Source of the DNA: Nitrospinota bacterium
Lineage (GTDB): Bacteria; Nitrospinota; Nitrospinia; Nitrospinales; VA-1
Length of the DNA stretch: 33,627 nucleotides
Reading direction: 5' to 3'
Assembly (NCBI GenBank): GCA_014382285.1
Contig: JACNKA010000139.1
Coordinates: 1-33,627, forward strand
The position numbers and the translations under genes were made by a program. The first letter of the stretch is position 1. Each line of letters begins with the position of its first letter. Below the pieces are notes generated by a model. That model did not search any database. It saw only the letters and a list, made by a program, of their open reading frames with translations, and was not told the origin of the DNA. Positions 1-8,241 of the stretch are shown here, piece by piece.

Positions 1-42
1 CGTCAAAGGAACGCCGCTTGATCATGTTCCCATACACCACAT

Positions 43-321
43 TTGACTATAACTCGATGGAAACTTCCAGAGATACATATTGAGATGGTTAGATTTCATC
101 ATAGTCCTGCCAAAGCTCCTTTGTTTGCCAAGGAAGCTTCGATAGTTAACATTGCAAATAGCCTTGCTAACATTTTGGTGCTTGGTAGTAGTGGAGATAT
201 GCAGGAACCTGAAATTGAGAGGGAACCATTAGAAATTCTTGGAGTAAATGAGGAAACCTTTTTGAAATTTACAAAAGAAATCAATGAGCAATATCAAGGT
301 ACTATTGATGTGATTTTGTGA
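43..321 (+). pseudogene. C-terminal fragment of an HDOD-domain signalling protein, possibly frameshifted at its 5' end
   Basis: Translation WKLPEIHIEMVRFHHSPAKAPLFAKEASIVNIANSLANILVLGSSGD resembles the HDOD C-terminal pattern (W-x-LP ... HH ... iv.iAn.la...lG.sG). The TTG 'start' lies inside the domain. Upstream frame 2 encodes ...TPLDHVPIHH, which would join with a 1-nt shift. Confidence 0.5.
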
Positions 322-522
322 AAGTTCGACTGAACAAGTTATTTCGATATCTACCAGCTACCGTATTTTAAAACCCAAGAAATATTTTCTCAAATAAGCT
401 TTTGGCCTTTCCCTCCTTCAAGGGTGGAAACTTTTCCCTATAAAACCTCGGCCCTAGACAAGGGGTTGAATATTTGCTCCTCCGGCGAGGAGGTTTTCAC
501 TCCCTCCCGGCGGGATCGCCGG

Positions 523-1860
523 TTAGTGCGCTACTGGAAGTTCGGAGAGTTTTTTCTTGGCTTCTTCGTTGAAGGGGTCGATTTCCAGAATTGTTTTCAA
601 TTCATTTTCTGCGTCCTGGAATCTCTGGCTTTTTTTGTGGATTTCATAAAGCTTCCAATGCATGGAAAGAAAATCGATGCCCTGGTCTTGCGAAAGTTCA
701 AACACTTTTTGAGATTCATCGAGACGGTTGAGTGCGAACAGCGAATTGCCCAGATTGAAATTGGCAATGGCAAATTCCGGGTTCAGAGCCAGAGCTTTTT
801 TCAGATATGTAATGGCTTCATCAGGGTGTCCCTGTTTGTTCAATGCCGCACCCAAGTTCGAAAGTGCCTGGATGAAATTGGGGTAAACCTGGACGGCTTT
901 TTTAAATAGTCTCACTGCTTCATCGAGTTTTCCTGCACGAAAATAATATCCTCCAAGGTTCGACAAGGCTTCCGGGAAGTCAGGGTTCAGTTGCAGGGTT
1001 TTTTCATATTGGACGATGGCTTTTTCGAGCATCCCTAAGTCGCGGTAGGCAACAGCGAGATCGTAATGGGCCAGAACAAAGTTTGAGTCTTTGGCCAGTA
1101 TTTTTTCAAACTCAGTGATCGCTTTATCAGGGTCTCCCAATCCGTACAGAAAATAATTTCCCCGGTAATACATGGCTTCCAGAGAAGTTTTGTCTTCATG
1201 CAAAAGTGTCTCCAGCGAAAAAGCAGTTTTAGAGTCCAAAAATTCCTTGACCGGGTTTATGGGGAGCGCGAGATTGATGGATCGCCCTTCTAGTGTGGCC
1301 AATCCTATAACTTGATTAGACTTGTTGACAACGGGGCCGCCGCTGAAACCAGGACCGAATGCAGTGGTTGTATAAATAAAAGGTATTTCGGGGTCGGCCT
1401 GAGGGTGGACTCCTAGAACAAAGCCATATGTTTGCACTATTTGGCCTTTATCTTCGTTCACTTGAGCGGAGAGATAGCCCAAGGCACTGGTGTAGTCATA
1501 AGACTTCAAGGCGGAGGAATCACCGATTTCAAGAGTGGAATAAAATCCTTCCTTTAGTTTTATGACGGCAAAATCTTTAGCCCGATCAACCTTGAATACT
1601 CCTGTTACTTTGGAATGCGAACCATCGGGAAAATGTACGTCAATGGTGTGAGCATCTACCAGGACGTGGTAGTTGGTGACGAGAGTTCCTTCCGGGCGAG
1701 CCACAAAACCCGACCCGGTTCCAACGGTTTTTCCGGCCTTGTCTTTTGCAATGAGCAAAGCCACCGCGTTTTTATTGACTTCAAAAGCATTTGCGGCCCC
1801 TGAAACGATCAACAAGCCAATGATGAGGCAAATAGTGGGCAGGACTAAACGATTTCGCAT
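523..1860 (-). CDS. Secreted S1C/HtrA-type trypsin-like serine protease with C-terminal TPR repeats
   Basis: Signal peptide; NYHVL, KDFAVIKL and GPGFSGGPV resemble the His/Asp/Ser motifs; multiple 34-residue TPR units follow (AHYDLAVAYRDLGMLEKAIVQYEKTLQLNPDFPEALSNLG...). Confidence 0.85.
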   Translation of the reverse strand: MRNRLVLPTICLIIGLLIVSGAANAFEVNKNAVALLIAKDKAGKTVGTGSGFVARPEGTLVTNYHVLVDAHTIDVHFPDGSHSKVTGVFKVDRAKDFAVIKLKEGFYSTLEIGDSSALKSYDYTSALGYLSAQVNEDKGQIVQTYGFVLGVHPQADPEIPFIYTTTAFGPGFSGGPVVNKSNQVIGLATLEGRSINLALPINPVKEFLDSKTAFSLETLLHEDKTSLEAMYYRGNYFLYGLGDPDKAITEFEKILAKDSNFVLAHYDLAVAYRDLGMLEKAIVQYEKTLQLNPDFPEALSNLGGYYFRAGKLDEAVRLFKKAVQVYPNFIQALSNLGAALNKQGHPDEAITYLKKALALNPEFAIANFNLGNSLFALNRLDESQKVFELSQDQGIDFLSMHWKLYEIHKKSQRFQDAENELKTILEIDPFNEEAKKKLSELPVAH

Positions 1861-2029
1861 ATCTTATATTTTCGGCCTAAAAGGCCGTTCTCAATTAAGG
1901 GGAAAATTATTTAAGAGATGAATCTATTCTATAAACTGGTTGGAGCGATTACAACTGAATTTAAAAGAAATAATTAAGGAAGGACGGTCAGGAAAACTGG
2001 GTTGTGTGGAAGGCCGGTGGGTTGGAAAT

Positions 2030-2062
2030 AATAAAACCGGGTCGACTTGGGAGCCGACCCGG
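2030..2062 (-). terminator. Intrinsic terminator of the DUF4399-like gene
   Basis: On the minus strand: CCGGGTCG-GCTCCCAAGT-CGACCCGG followed by TTTTATTATT. The stem is a perfect 8 bp. Confidence 0.8.
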
Positions 2063-2077
2063 ACACATAGGGGACTT

Positions 2078-2491
2078 CTACTTAACGTTAATTGTCACCG
2101 TGGCGGTCAAAGCCGGGTCGTAGGGGACGTGATTGCCTTTGGCAAATAGAGTGCGGATGATGTGCTTGCCAGCAGAGAGTGTGATCTCCTTGCAGATGGA
2201 GCCATCTCCCATATGGATGTGGTTTGCGTCTTTTCCAATTGGTTTGCTCAGGTCTTTCGGCAGGTTCACATCAACAATAATGTGATGATGGCCTTTGCCT
2301 TCGTTAACGCCCATTTTGGCTGGTTCCACTTCAACCCCTTCTGTGGCCATGCAAACCTTTACAGGGCTTGAAACCATGGCGCCGTTGGGAGGATCTGTGA
2401 TCGTCACGGCGTTACCAGCGAAAGCATTGGTTGCTCCGGCGATAAGAAGAAAGACAAACGTCGTAATCAGTTTTGAGTAAATATTTTTCAT
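2078..2491 (-). CDS. Periplasmic DUF4399-like protein
   Basis: Signal peptide plus ITDPPNGAMVSSPVKVCMATEGVEVEPA...GKGHHHIIVD...HIHMGDGSICKEITLSAGKHIIRTLFAKGNHVPYDP. Confidence 0.75.
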   Translation of the reverse strand: MKNIYSKLITTFVFLLIAGATNAFAGNAVTITDPPNGAMVSSPVKVCMATEGVEVEPAKMGVNEGKGHHHIIVDVNLPKDLSKPIGKDANHIHMGDGSICKEITLSAGKHIIRTLFAKGNHVPYDPALTATVTINVK

Positions 2492-2701
2492 TTTTTTTGG
2501 GTTCCTTTGAATAATATTGTTGATTCTTCTACTGCTTTGAAGCTTTAAACAGCTGCTCCGAACTTAGATTTAAAAAAAGCGAAAAAGTTGCAGAAAAAAA
2601 ATTCCCAGCGGGTATTGGTGGATTTAGCTCTATTTCTCTTGACATCGGAATCCGAGTTACTTAGTCTCTATAATTCAGTTTCATTTCCCTTGGTGCTCGT
2701 T

Positions 2702-2737
2702 ATAAAAGGGCGTGCGCCCGTTTTTATGTTTTTTTTC
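2702..2737 (+). terminator. Terminator/attenuator-like hairpin in the leader of the Mrp gene
   Basis: ATAAAAGGGCGTGCGCCCGTTTTTATGTTTTTTTT: GGGC/GCCC stem extended by AAAA/TTTT, followed by an 8-T run and then the AGGAGG Shine-Dalgarno. Confidence 0.55.
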
Positions 2738-2748
2738 AGGAGGTTTAG

Positions 2749-3636
2749 ATGGTAGTTACTGGAGAATGCCGGCTCCTTCACACTTGTGAAATGTGTGAGT
2801 TTAATAATGAGACCGACTGCAAAGCTGATAAAAACGAACATAATCGCTGGCTTGTTAACAAGCGGATGAATGAAATCAAGCACAAGATTATTGTTGGTAG
2901 TAACAAAGGCGGAGTCGGGAAAAGCACTGTAACCACCAACCTTGCTATTGCTCTGGCGGAAAAAGGCTTTTCTGTAGGACTGGCAGATGCCGACCTTCAT
3001 GGCCCTAACATCCCGAAATTATTGCAGGCTGAGAATGTCCGATTGAAAGCTACGGATGTTGGCATTGACCCTTATGAAACCAAGAATGGTCTGAAGGTGG
3101 CTTCTTTAGGGTTTCTCATTGAAGACCCCAATATGCATATTGCCTGGAGAGATGCGGTTAAATATGACTTCATTATTGAACTACTGGGGAATATAAACTG
3201 GGGTCCTTTGGATTATCTGCTGTTTGATCTTCCCCCCGGTACTGGCAACGAACAAATCACCATCATTGATTTTATCGGTGAGGTTGATGGCTGCGTTGTG
3301 GTCACCACGCCTCAGGATCTGGCGATTCTCGATGCCCGGAAAATGATTTCTTTCGCCCGCGATAGTAATGTTCCCATAGTGGGGGTGATTGAAAATATGA
3401 GCACGATGTCCTGCCCGCATTGCAATGAAAAAATTGATGTTTTCAAAAAGGGCGGCGGGAAAAAATTAGCCGAAGAACTGGTATTGCCTTACCTGGGTAG
3501 TATTCCGCTGGATGGGGAAATTGTCGCTAATTCAGATAGTGGGGAGCCTGTTGTCTTGTCCCGTCCAGATTCCGAGGCTGCAAAAGCCTTTTTGCAATTG
3601 GCTGATAATGTCCATAAGTTCCTCAATCCTGAATAG
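2749..3636 (+). CDS. Mrp/NBP35-family P-loop ATPase (Fe-S cluster carrier) with an N-terminal Cys motif
   Basis: Walker A GSNKGGVGKSTVTTNLA, DADLHGPNIPKLL, DYLLFDLPPGTGNEQ, CPHC; N-terminal C-x5-C-x2-C-x7-C; AGGAGG Shine-Dalgarno. Confidence 0.92.
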   Translation: MVVTGECRLLHTCEMCEFNNETDCKADKNEHNRWLVNKRMNEIKHKIIVGSNKGGVGKSTVTTNLAIALAEKGFSVGLADADLHGPNIPKLLQAENVRLKATDVGIDPYETKNGLKVASLGFLIEDPNMHIAWRDAVKYDFIIELLGNINWGPLDYLLFDLPPGTGNEQITIIDFIGEVDGCVVVTTPQDLAILDARKMISFARDSNVPIVGVIENMSTMSCPHCNEKIDVFKKGGGKKLAEELVLPYLGSIPLDGEIVANSDSGEPVVLSRPDSEAAKAFLQLADNVHKFLNPE

Positions 3637-3671
3637 CCTGTAAGGGTTAGCGAGTTGAACTCCGCGAGATA

Positions 3672-3699
3672 GGGGGAGCAAATAACCCCGTGTTTTTTA
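3672..3699 (+). terminator. Possible intrinsic terminator after the Mrp gene
   Basis: GGGGgagcaaataaCCCCgtgTTTTTT, 36 nt after the stop codon. Confidence 0.45.
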
Positions 3700-3873
3700 T
3701 CCACCCTTTGAACCGGACTTGAGCCGGGCAGGGAAACGTTTTATTAGTTGAAACAATGAATTGCGTTTCCTGCCAGGATTGAGAGATAATAGTGCTAGAA
3801 GGTCAGTTTTTGGTTTGTCGAAACTGATCATGACTCTTCGATAAGAGCTTTTCCTTTCTTTTATAAACTTCAT

Positions 3874-4959
3874 ATGTGTTTTCATTTTCCTGGTAAATTG
3901 ACTTTCAAAAAGATACTAGCAGTCTCCTTTATGTTTTTAATCGTTGGAACTGTTGAGGTGTTTGCGGATTCGATCAAGAATCCTGTTTACTCGAATAATC
4001 CGATAGCCGCAGAAGTAGATGGAAAACCCATTTACTTGGATGAACTCAAGCATGTTCGTATTCAGGAAGCGCTCAAACAACTGCATGAAATGCAGACCCG
4101 CGCTTTGAAGGAAAAAATTCTTGATAAGCTTGCAGAAAAGCATCCTGATTCGGTTACGGTGCAGGCTCCCAAGGTGACGCAAGTGGAAATCAAACAGTTT
4201 TATGAAAGCAATCCGGGTATCAAGGAGATAGGCAACCTTTCTCAGGTAAGTGCTGAAATTCGCGATTATCTGGAAAAAAGTTTTCAGCAGGTTCATGTTG
4301 AACGGCAGTATCAGCATGCCGTTGAGCAGGGCTGGGTCAAGGTTTATTTAGAACCTCCAAATGATTTTCGTTTGGTGGCAGGGCTTGGCACAGCCATGGT
4401 ATGGGCAAAAGAAAACGTTCCTTCAACCAGACGGGTTTTTGTATTGGAATATTCTGATTTTCAATGTCCGTTCTGTAAGCGTGTGCAAATCACTTTAGAT
4501 AAGATTCGCAAAAAATACTCCAATGAAGTTCAGTTTGGTTATCGCCATTTCCCACTGCCTTTTCACAAAGAAGCTCATGGATTGGCTCAGGCTGTTGAAT
4601 GTGCCAGGGATCAAAATAAATTCTGGGAGCTTCAGAATCTTTTCTATAAAAATATTTCCAACTCTGTGAATGATAAGGAAGTTTTAGGCATGGCTAAACT
4701 TGCTGGAGTCGAGAATATCCGGGATTTCGAATTTTGCTGGCGTAACGGGAAATATGCGGAGCGGGTGAAAAATGATATCCGGGACGGAGCTGAACTGGGA
4801 ATTCAAGGTACCCCGACTTTTATTCTGGGGGCTTATGATTCTGTAGCCCGAACTGTTTCTGGGGAAATGTTTTCCGGTGCGGTTTCTGAAGAAAAGTTTG
4901 TCCTTGTTATAGAAAAATATATTTCCTCTACTCGAACCGAAGCCAAGTTGAACCAATAG
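3874..4959 (+). CDS. DsbA/thioredoxin-like protein with N-terminal SurA-N-like region
   Basis: Signal sequence; IAAEVDGKPIYLDELKHVRIQEALKQLHEM (SurA-N-like), then FVLEYSDFQCPFCKRVQ...YRHFPLPFHKEAHGLAQAVECARDQNKFWELQ...GTPTF. Confidence 0.85.
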   Translation: MCFHFPGKLTFKKILAVSFMFLIVGTVEVFADSIKNPVYSNNPIAAEVDGKPIYLDELKHVRIQEALKQLHEMQTRALKEKILDKLAEKHPDSVTVQAPKVTQVEIKQFYESNPGIKEIGNLSQVSAEIRDYLEKSFQQVHVERQYQHAVEQGWVKVYLEPPNDFRLVAGLGTAMVWAKENVPSTRRVFVLEYSDFQCPFCKRVQITLDKIRKKYSNEVQFGYRHFPLPFHKEAHGLAQAVECARDQNKFWELQNLFYKNISNSVNDKEVLGMAKLAGVENIRDFEFCWRNGKYAERVKNDIRDGAELGIQGTPTFILGAYDSVARTVSGEMFSGAVSEEKFVLVIEKYISSTRTEAKLNQ

Positions 4960-4969
4960 CTCCTTTACC

Positions 4970-5479
4970 ATGATCAGGATACTTCTTTTTATTCTGGCTT
5001 TTCCCCCAGTTTCTGCATTCGCGGACCCCTTTTCATTTCCCTCTCCAAATTTGCTATCTGGCCCCAGCGTAAAGTTAAATGTGGTGGTCGACAAAAACCC
5101 GGTCTATCCGGGAGGTCATTTCAAGTTATACCTGTCTGCCCAGATTGAGGAAGGTTGGCATATTTATTCTTTACAACCTTTGGATGGCAATGAATTGCTG
5201 GCAACTCAAATTACGCTTGAAGATAATGTTTTTGAAAGCCAGGAACACTGGCAGGAATCTCCAACCCGCCTGATTCAGGATGATGCGCAGGAAAAGCTGG
5301 TCAAGGGCCATGTCAACACTGCGGAGTTTTACAATAGTTTTCGTGTGCCCAAAAAACTCAGATCAGGAAACCACTTCATAAAAGGGAAATTTTCATACAA
5401 GGCCTGCGACAACAACCTTTGCACCCTTCCTCAAAGCCTTCCTTTTACCAGCCCCGTTCATGTGGGTGTCATTAAATAG
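4970..5479 (+). CDS. Standalone DsbD-alpha-like (DsbD N-terminal domain) protein
   Basis: Signal peptide; PVYPGGHFKLYLSAQIEEGWHIYSLQP...FSYKACDNNLCTLP, with the paired Cys typical of DsbD-alpha. No transmembrane or thioredoxin segments. Confidence 0.75.
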   Translation: MIRILLFILAFPPVSAFADPFSFPSPNLLSGPSVKLNVVVDKNPVYPGGHFKLYLSAQIEEGWHIYSLQPLDGNELLATQITLEDNVFESQEHWQESPTRLIQDDAQEKLVKGHVNTAEFYNSFRVPKKLRSGNHFIKGKFSYKACDNNLCTLPQSLPFTSPVHVGVIK

Positions 5480-5583
5480 CAGTTTCAGTCAGAAGAATCG
5501 CCTTTCCTTATTTTGATACAATAGGATAAACTCGTATTGCGGGCGAGAACGGAAACTAAAAACAGATTCGTATAGCGAAATCC

Positions 5584-8208
5584 ATGCAAGTCATCACGAC
5601 ACATTTGAATGCGGACTTTGATTGCCTGGCCTCTATGATGGCGGCGAAAAAGCTGTATCCCGAGGCTCATCTCGTCCTTCCCGGGTCGGCAGAGCGTTTG
5701 GTAGAAGATTTTTTGAAAGAAGAGGGCCCTCTTCTTGAGTTCACCCGAATTAAGGACATCCCTTTGGATCAGGTCAGGCTATTGGTGGTTGTCGATACCC
5801 ATGCGCCGGAAAGAATAGGCATATTTGCTCCTCTGATGGATAACCCGAGTGTGGAAGTCCATATTTATGATCACCACCCGGAGCCGGAAATTAAAACCGG
5901 CCAAGTCGTGATCAAAAAAAGAGGGGCCGCCACCACAATTTTTTATGAAATTTTACTAGAAAAAAAAGTGCCTCTGACACCGGAGGAATGCACCCTGATG
6001 GTTCTGGGCATTTATCAGGATACACATTCTCTGATTACTGTCTCGACCACTCCAGAAGATTTGATGGCTGCCGGAGACCTGATTAAAAGAGGGGCGGACT
6101 TGAGCCGGGTTTCCAGCTATATGCGGCAAAGGTTGAACCCAGATCAACTTGATATTTTCAATGAGCTGGTGTCCGGTCTGGAAAGTCATATGGTCAACGG
6201 TGTTGAGGTGACGCTTGTTACAGCATCTTCTGATCATTTTATCAGGGACCTGGCCTATGTGGTCCAAAATGTTATGGACATGGAAAACCTTGCGGCAGTG
6301 TTCGCTCTGGTTCGGCTGGACAAGAGAATCTATTTGATCGCACGTAGCAGTATCGCGGAAGTCAATGTCGCGGAGTTGGCTCAGGTTTTCGGCGGAGGGG
6401 GTCATGAGAGCGCGGCGTCGGCCACCATTAAGGAACTGACACTTGTGCAGGTGAAGGAAAAATTGCTCGGTGAACTGGAACGCCTTGTCCAACCTTTGAG
6501 CCGTATCAGGGATATCATGCATGCCCCTGCAATTTCTGTGGATGTGAGCGATACCATTGAAGGTGTTGAAAAAAAACTGACTCTTTATAACTTGAACACG
6601 CTTCCAGTCTTGTCGGACAAACAACCTGTAGGCCTGATTACACGTCAGATCGTGGAAAAAGCCATTCATCATGGCATGGGAAAGGACTGTGTTGAGGAAC
6701 TGATGATAAGCCGCTTTGCGGTCACTTCTCCCGATGCTTATTTCAAGTCAGTGATTGCTCTGGTAATTGAAGAAAAACAGAAACTCATTCCCGTTGTCGA
6801 TCCTGAAAACATGTTGATCGGTGTGGTGAGCCGGGGCGACCTGCTCCGGGTCTTGCATAATGACATGGCGCAACAGGCGGAGCCTTCAAAAGTCTTGTTT
6901 CAAGGCAAGGTGGGAACCCCGAAGAGCATGAAGAGTCTGATCAAGGAGAGGCTGGATAAGGATGTTTTCAGGCACCTTGACAGTATTGCTCAAATTGGTG
7001 ATCGATTAAGCGTATCGGTTTATGCGGTTGGAGGTTTTGTTCGGGATTTGCTTTTAAACATACCCAACCAGGATATTGATATTGTCGTTGAAGGGGAAGG
7101 GATTCCCTTCGCGGTCTGTCTTGCTGAAGAATTTGGTGGAAGGGTGACGTCTCACGAAAAGTTTGGGACATCTGTAGTGATTTTCTCCGATGGCTATCGC
7201 ATAGATGTGGCCACCGCCCGCATGGAATATTATAAACATCCGGGTGCTTTGCCCACAGTGGAGAAAAGTTCGATCAAGTCCGATCTTTTTCGGCGTGACT
7301 TCACCGTAAACAGCATGGCGGTTAAACTGACGGGTGCCAATGCTTTTTGTCTGATTGATTTTTTTAATGGGGAAAGAGATTTGCGAAGCCGGGAAATTCA
7401 TGTCCTGCATAGTTTGAGTTTCATTGAGGACCCTTGCCGGTTATTCAGGGCTATACGGTTTGAGCAGAGATTCGGCTTTGCAATGGGCAAGCAGGCCGAG
7501 GCGTTTATGCGCAGCACCATCAAAAAACGTCTGGTCGATTCTTTAAGCGGAACGCGTTTGTTTAACGAGATCAAGCTATTGCTCAACGAGAAGTGCCCGA
7601 TGGATTGTGTGCGCAGGATGCAGGAGTTTGATCTGTTTCAGTTTGTGTCTCCGGAAATGTTGAAAGCCCCGCAAGACCTTGAGGTCCTTGAGAGGCTGGA
7701 GTCGGTATTGTCCTGGGCTGAGAGAGTCATCGTTACAGAAAAACCGGAAGTCTGGTATGTCTATTTTCTGGGGCTGTTTTATTCCCTGGATGAAGAAGCT
7801 TTTTTAAAAGCGGCAGATCGTTTGCATTTGCCAAGTCGTATGAAAAACTCACTATGTGAAGATAGAACCCACTGTCGTGAAAGTTTGAAACAACTGAGGT
7901 CCCAAAAGGAGTGGGGGCCGAAAGAGATTTACCATACTTTTGCCAGGCTTTCTGTTGAGGCGGTTGTTCTTTTGATGGCATTGTCTTCCACGGACCGGCT
8001 GAATCAATATGCGAATATTTATTTCACCCAGTATCAGGGTAAGGCGGAGCCCGCATTGACGGGGGACGATCTTGTGGATATGGGATTGGAACCCGGCCCG
8101 GTTTTTCAGTCTGTGCTCAATGCGCTTCGGGAAGCGCGGGTGATGGGCAGAGTGAGTTCCAGAGAAGAAGAGGTCACTCTGGTTGAAGAACGATTTTTGA
8201 AATCCTGA
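5584..8208 (+). CDS. DHH phosphoesterase-CBS pair-tRNA nucleotidyltransferase/poly(A) polymerase fusion
   Basis: THLNADFDCLASMMAAKK, VDTH, DHHPE, GGGGHESAAS (DHH/DHHA1); two CBS-like repeats (MHAPAISVDVSDTIEGVEKKL..., MISRFAVTSPDAYFKSVIALV...); VGGFVRDLLLNIPNQDIDIVVEGEG and RRDFTVNSMA (nucleotidyltransferase). Confidence 0.92.
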   Translation: MQVITTHLNADFDCLASMMAAKKLYPEAHLVLPGSAERLVEDFLKEEGPLLEFTRIKDIPLDQVRLLVVVDTHAPERIGIFAPLMDNPSVEVHIYDHHPEPEIKTGQVVIKKRGAATTIFYEILLEKKVPLTPEECTLMVLGIYQDTHSLITVSTTPEDLMAAGDLIKRGADLSRVSSYMRQRLNPDQLDIFNELVSGLESHMVNGVEVTLVTASSDHFIRDLAYVVQNVMDMENLAAVFALVRLDKRIYLIARSSIAEVNVAELAQVFGGGGHESAASATIKELTLVQVKEKLLGELERLVQPLSRIRDIMHAPAISVDVSDTIEGVEKKLTLYNLNTLPVLSDKQPVGLITRQIVEKAIHHGMGKDCVEELMISRFAVTSPDAYFKSVIALVIEEKQKLIPVVDPENMLIGVVSRGDLLRVLHNDMAQQAEPSKVLFQGKVGTPKSMKSLIKERLDKDVFRHLDSIAQIGDRLSVSVYAVGGFVRDLLLNIPNQDIDIVVEGEGIPFAVCLAEEFGGRVTSHEKFGTSVVIFSDGYRIDVATARMEYYKHPGALPTVEKSSIKSDLFRRDFTVNSMAVKLTGANAFCLIDFFNGERDLRSREIHVLHSLSFIEDPCRLFRAIRFEQRFGFAMGKQAEAFMRSTIKKRLVDSLSGTRLFNEIKLLLNEKCPMDCVRRMQEFDLFQFVSPEMLKAPQDLEVLERLESVLSWAERVIVTEKPEVWYVYFLGLFYSLDEEAFLKAADRLHLPSRMKNSLCEDRTHCRESLKQLRSQKEWGPKEIYHTFARLSVEAVVLLMALSSTDRLNQYANIYFTQYQGKAEPALTGDDLVDMGLEPGPVFQSVLNALREARVMGRVSSREEEVTLVEERFLKS

Positions 8209-8241
8209 TAGCAAAAACTAACTGATCGTGAGGAGATTTTA

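Noticed and set aside
424-909. 161-aa plus-strand ORF
   Set aside because: Antisense to the TPR part of the protease gene; no independent ribosome binding site or domain.
5956-6672. 238-aa minus-strand ORF
   Set aside because: Antisense to the well-supported DHH-CBS-nucleotidyltransferase gene; composition looks like a shadow frame with no domain.
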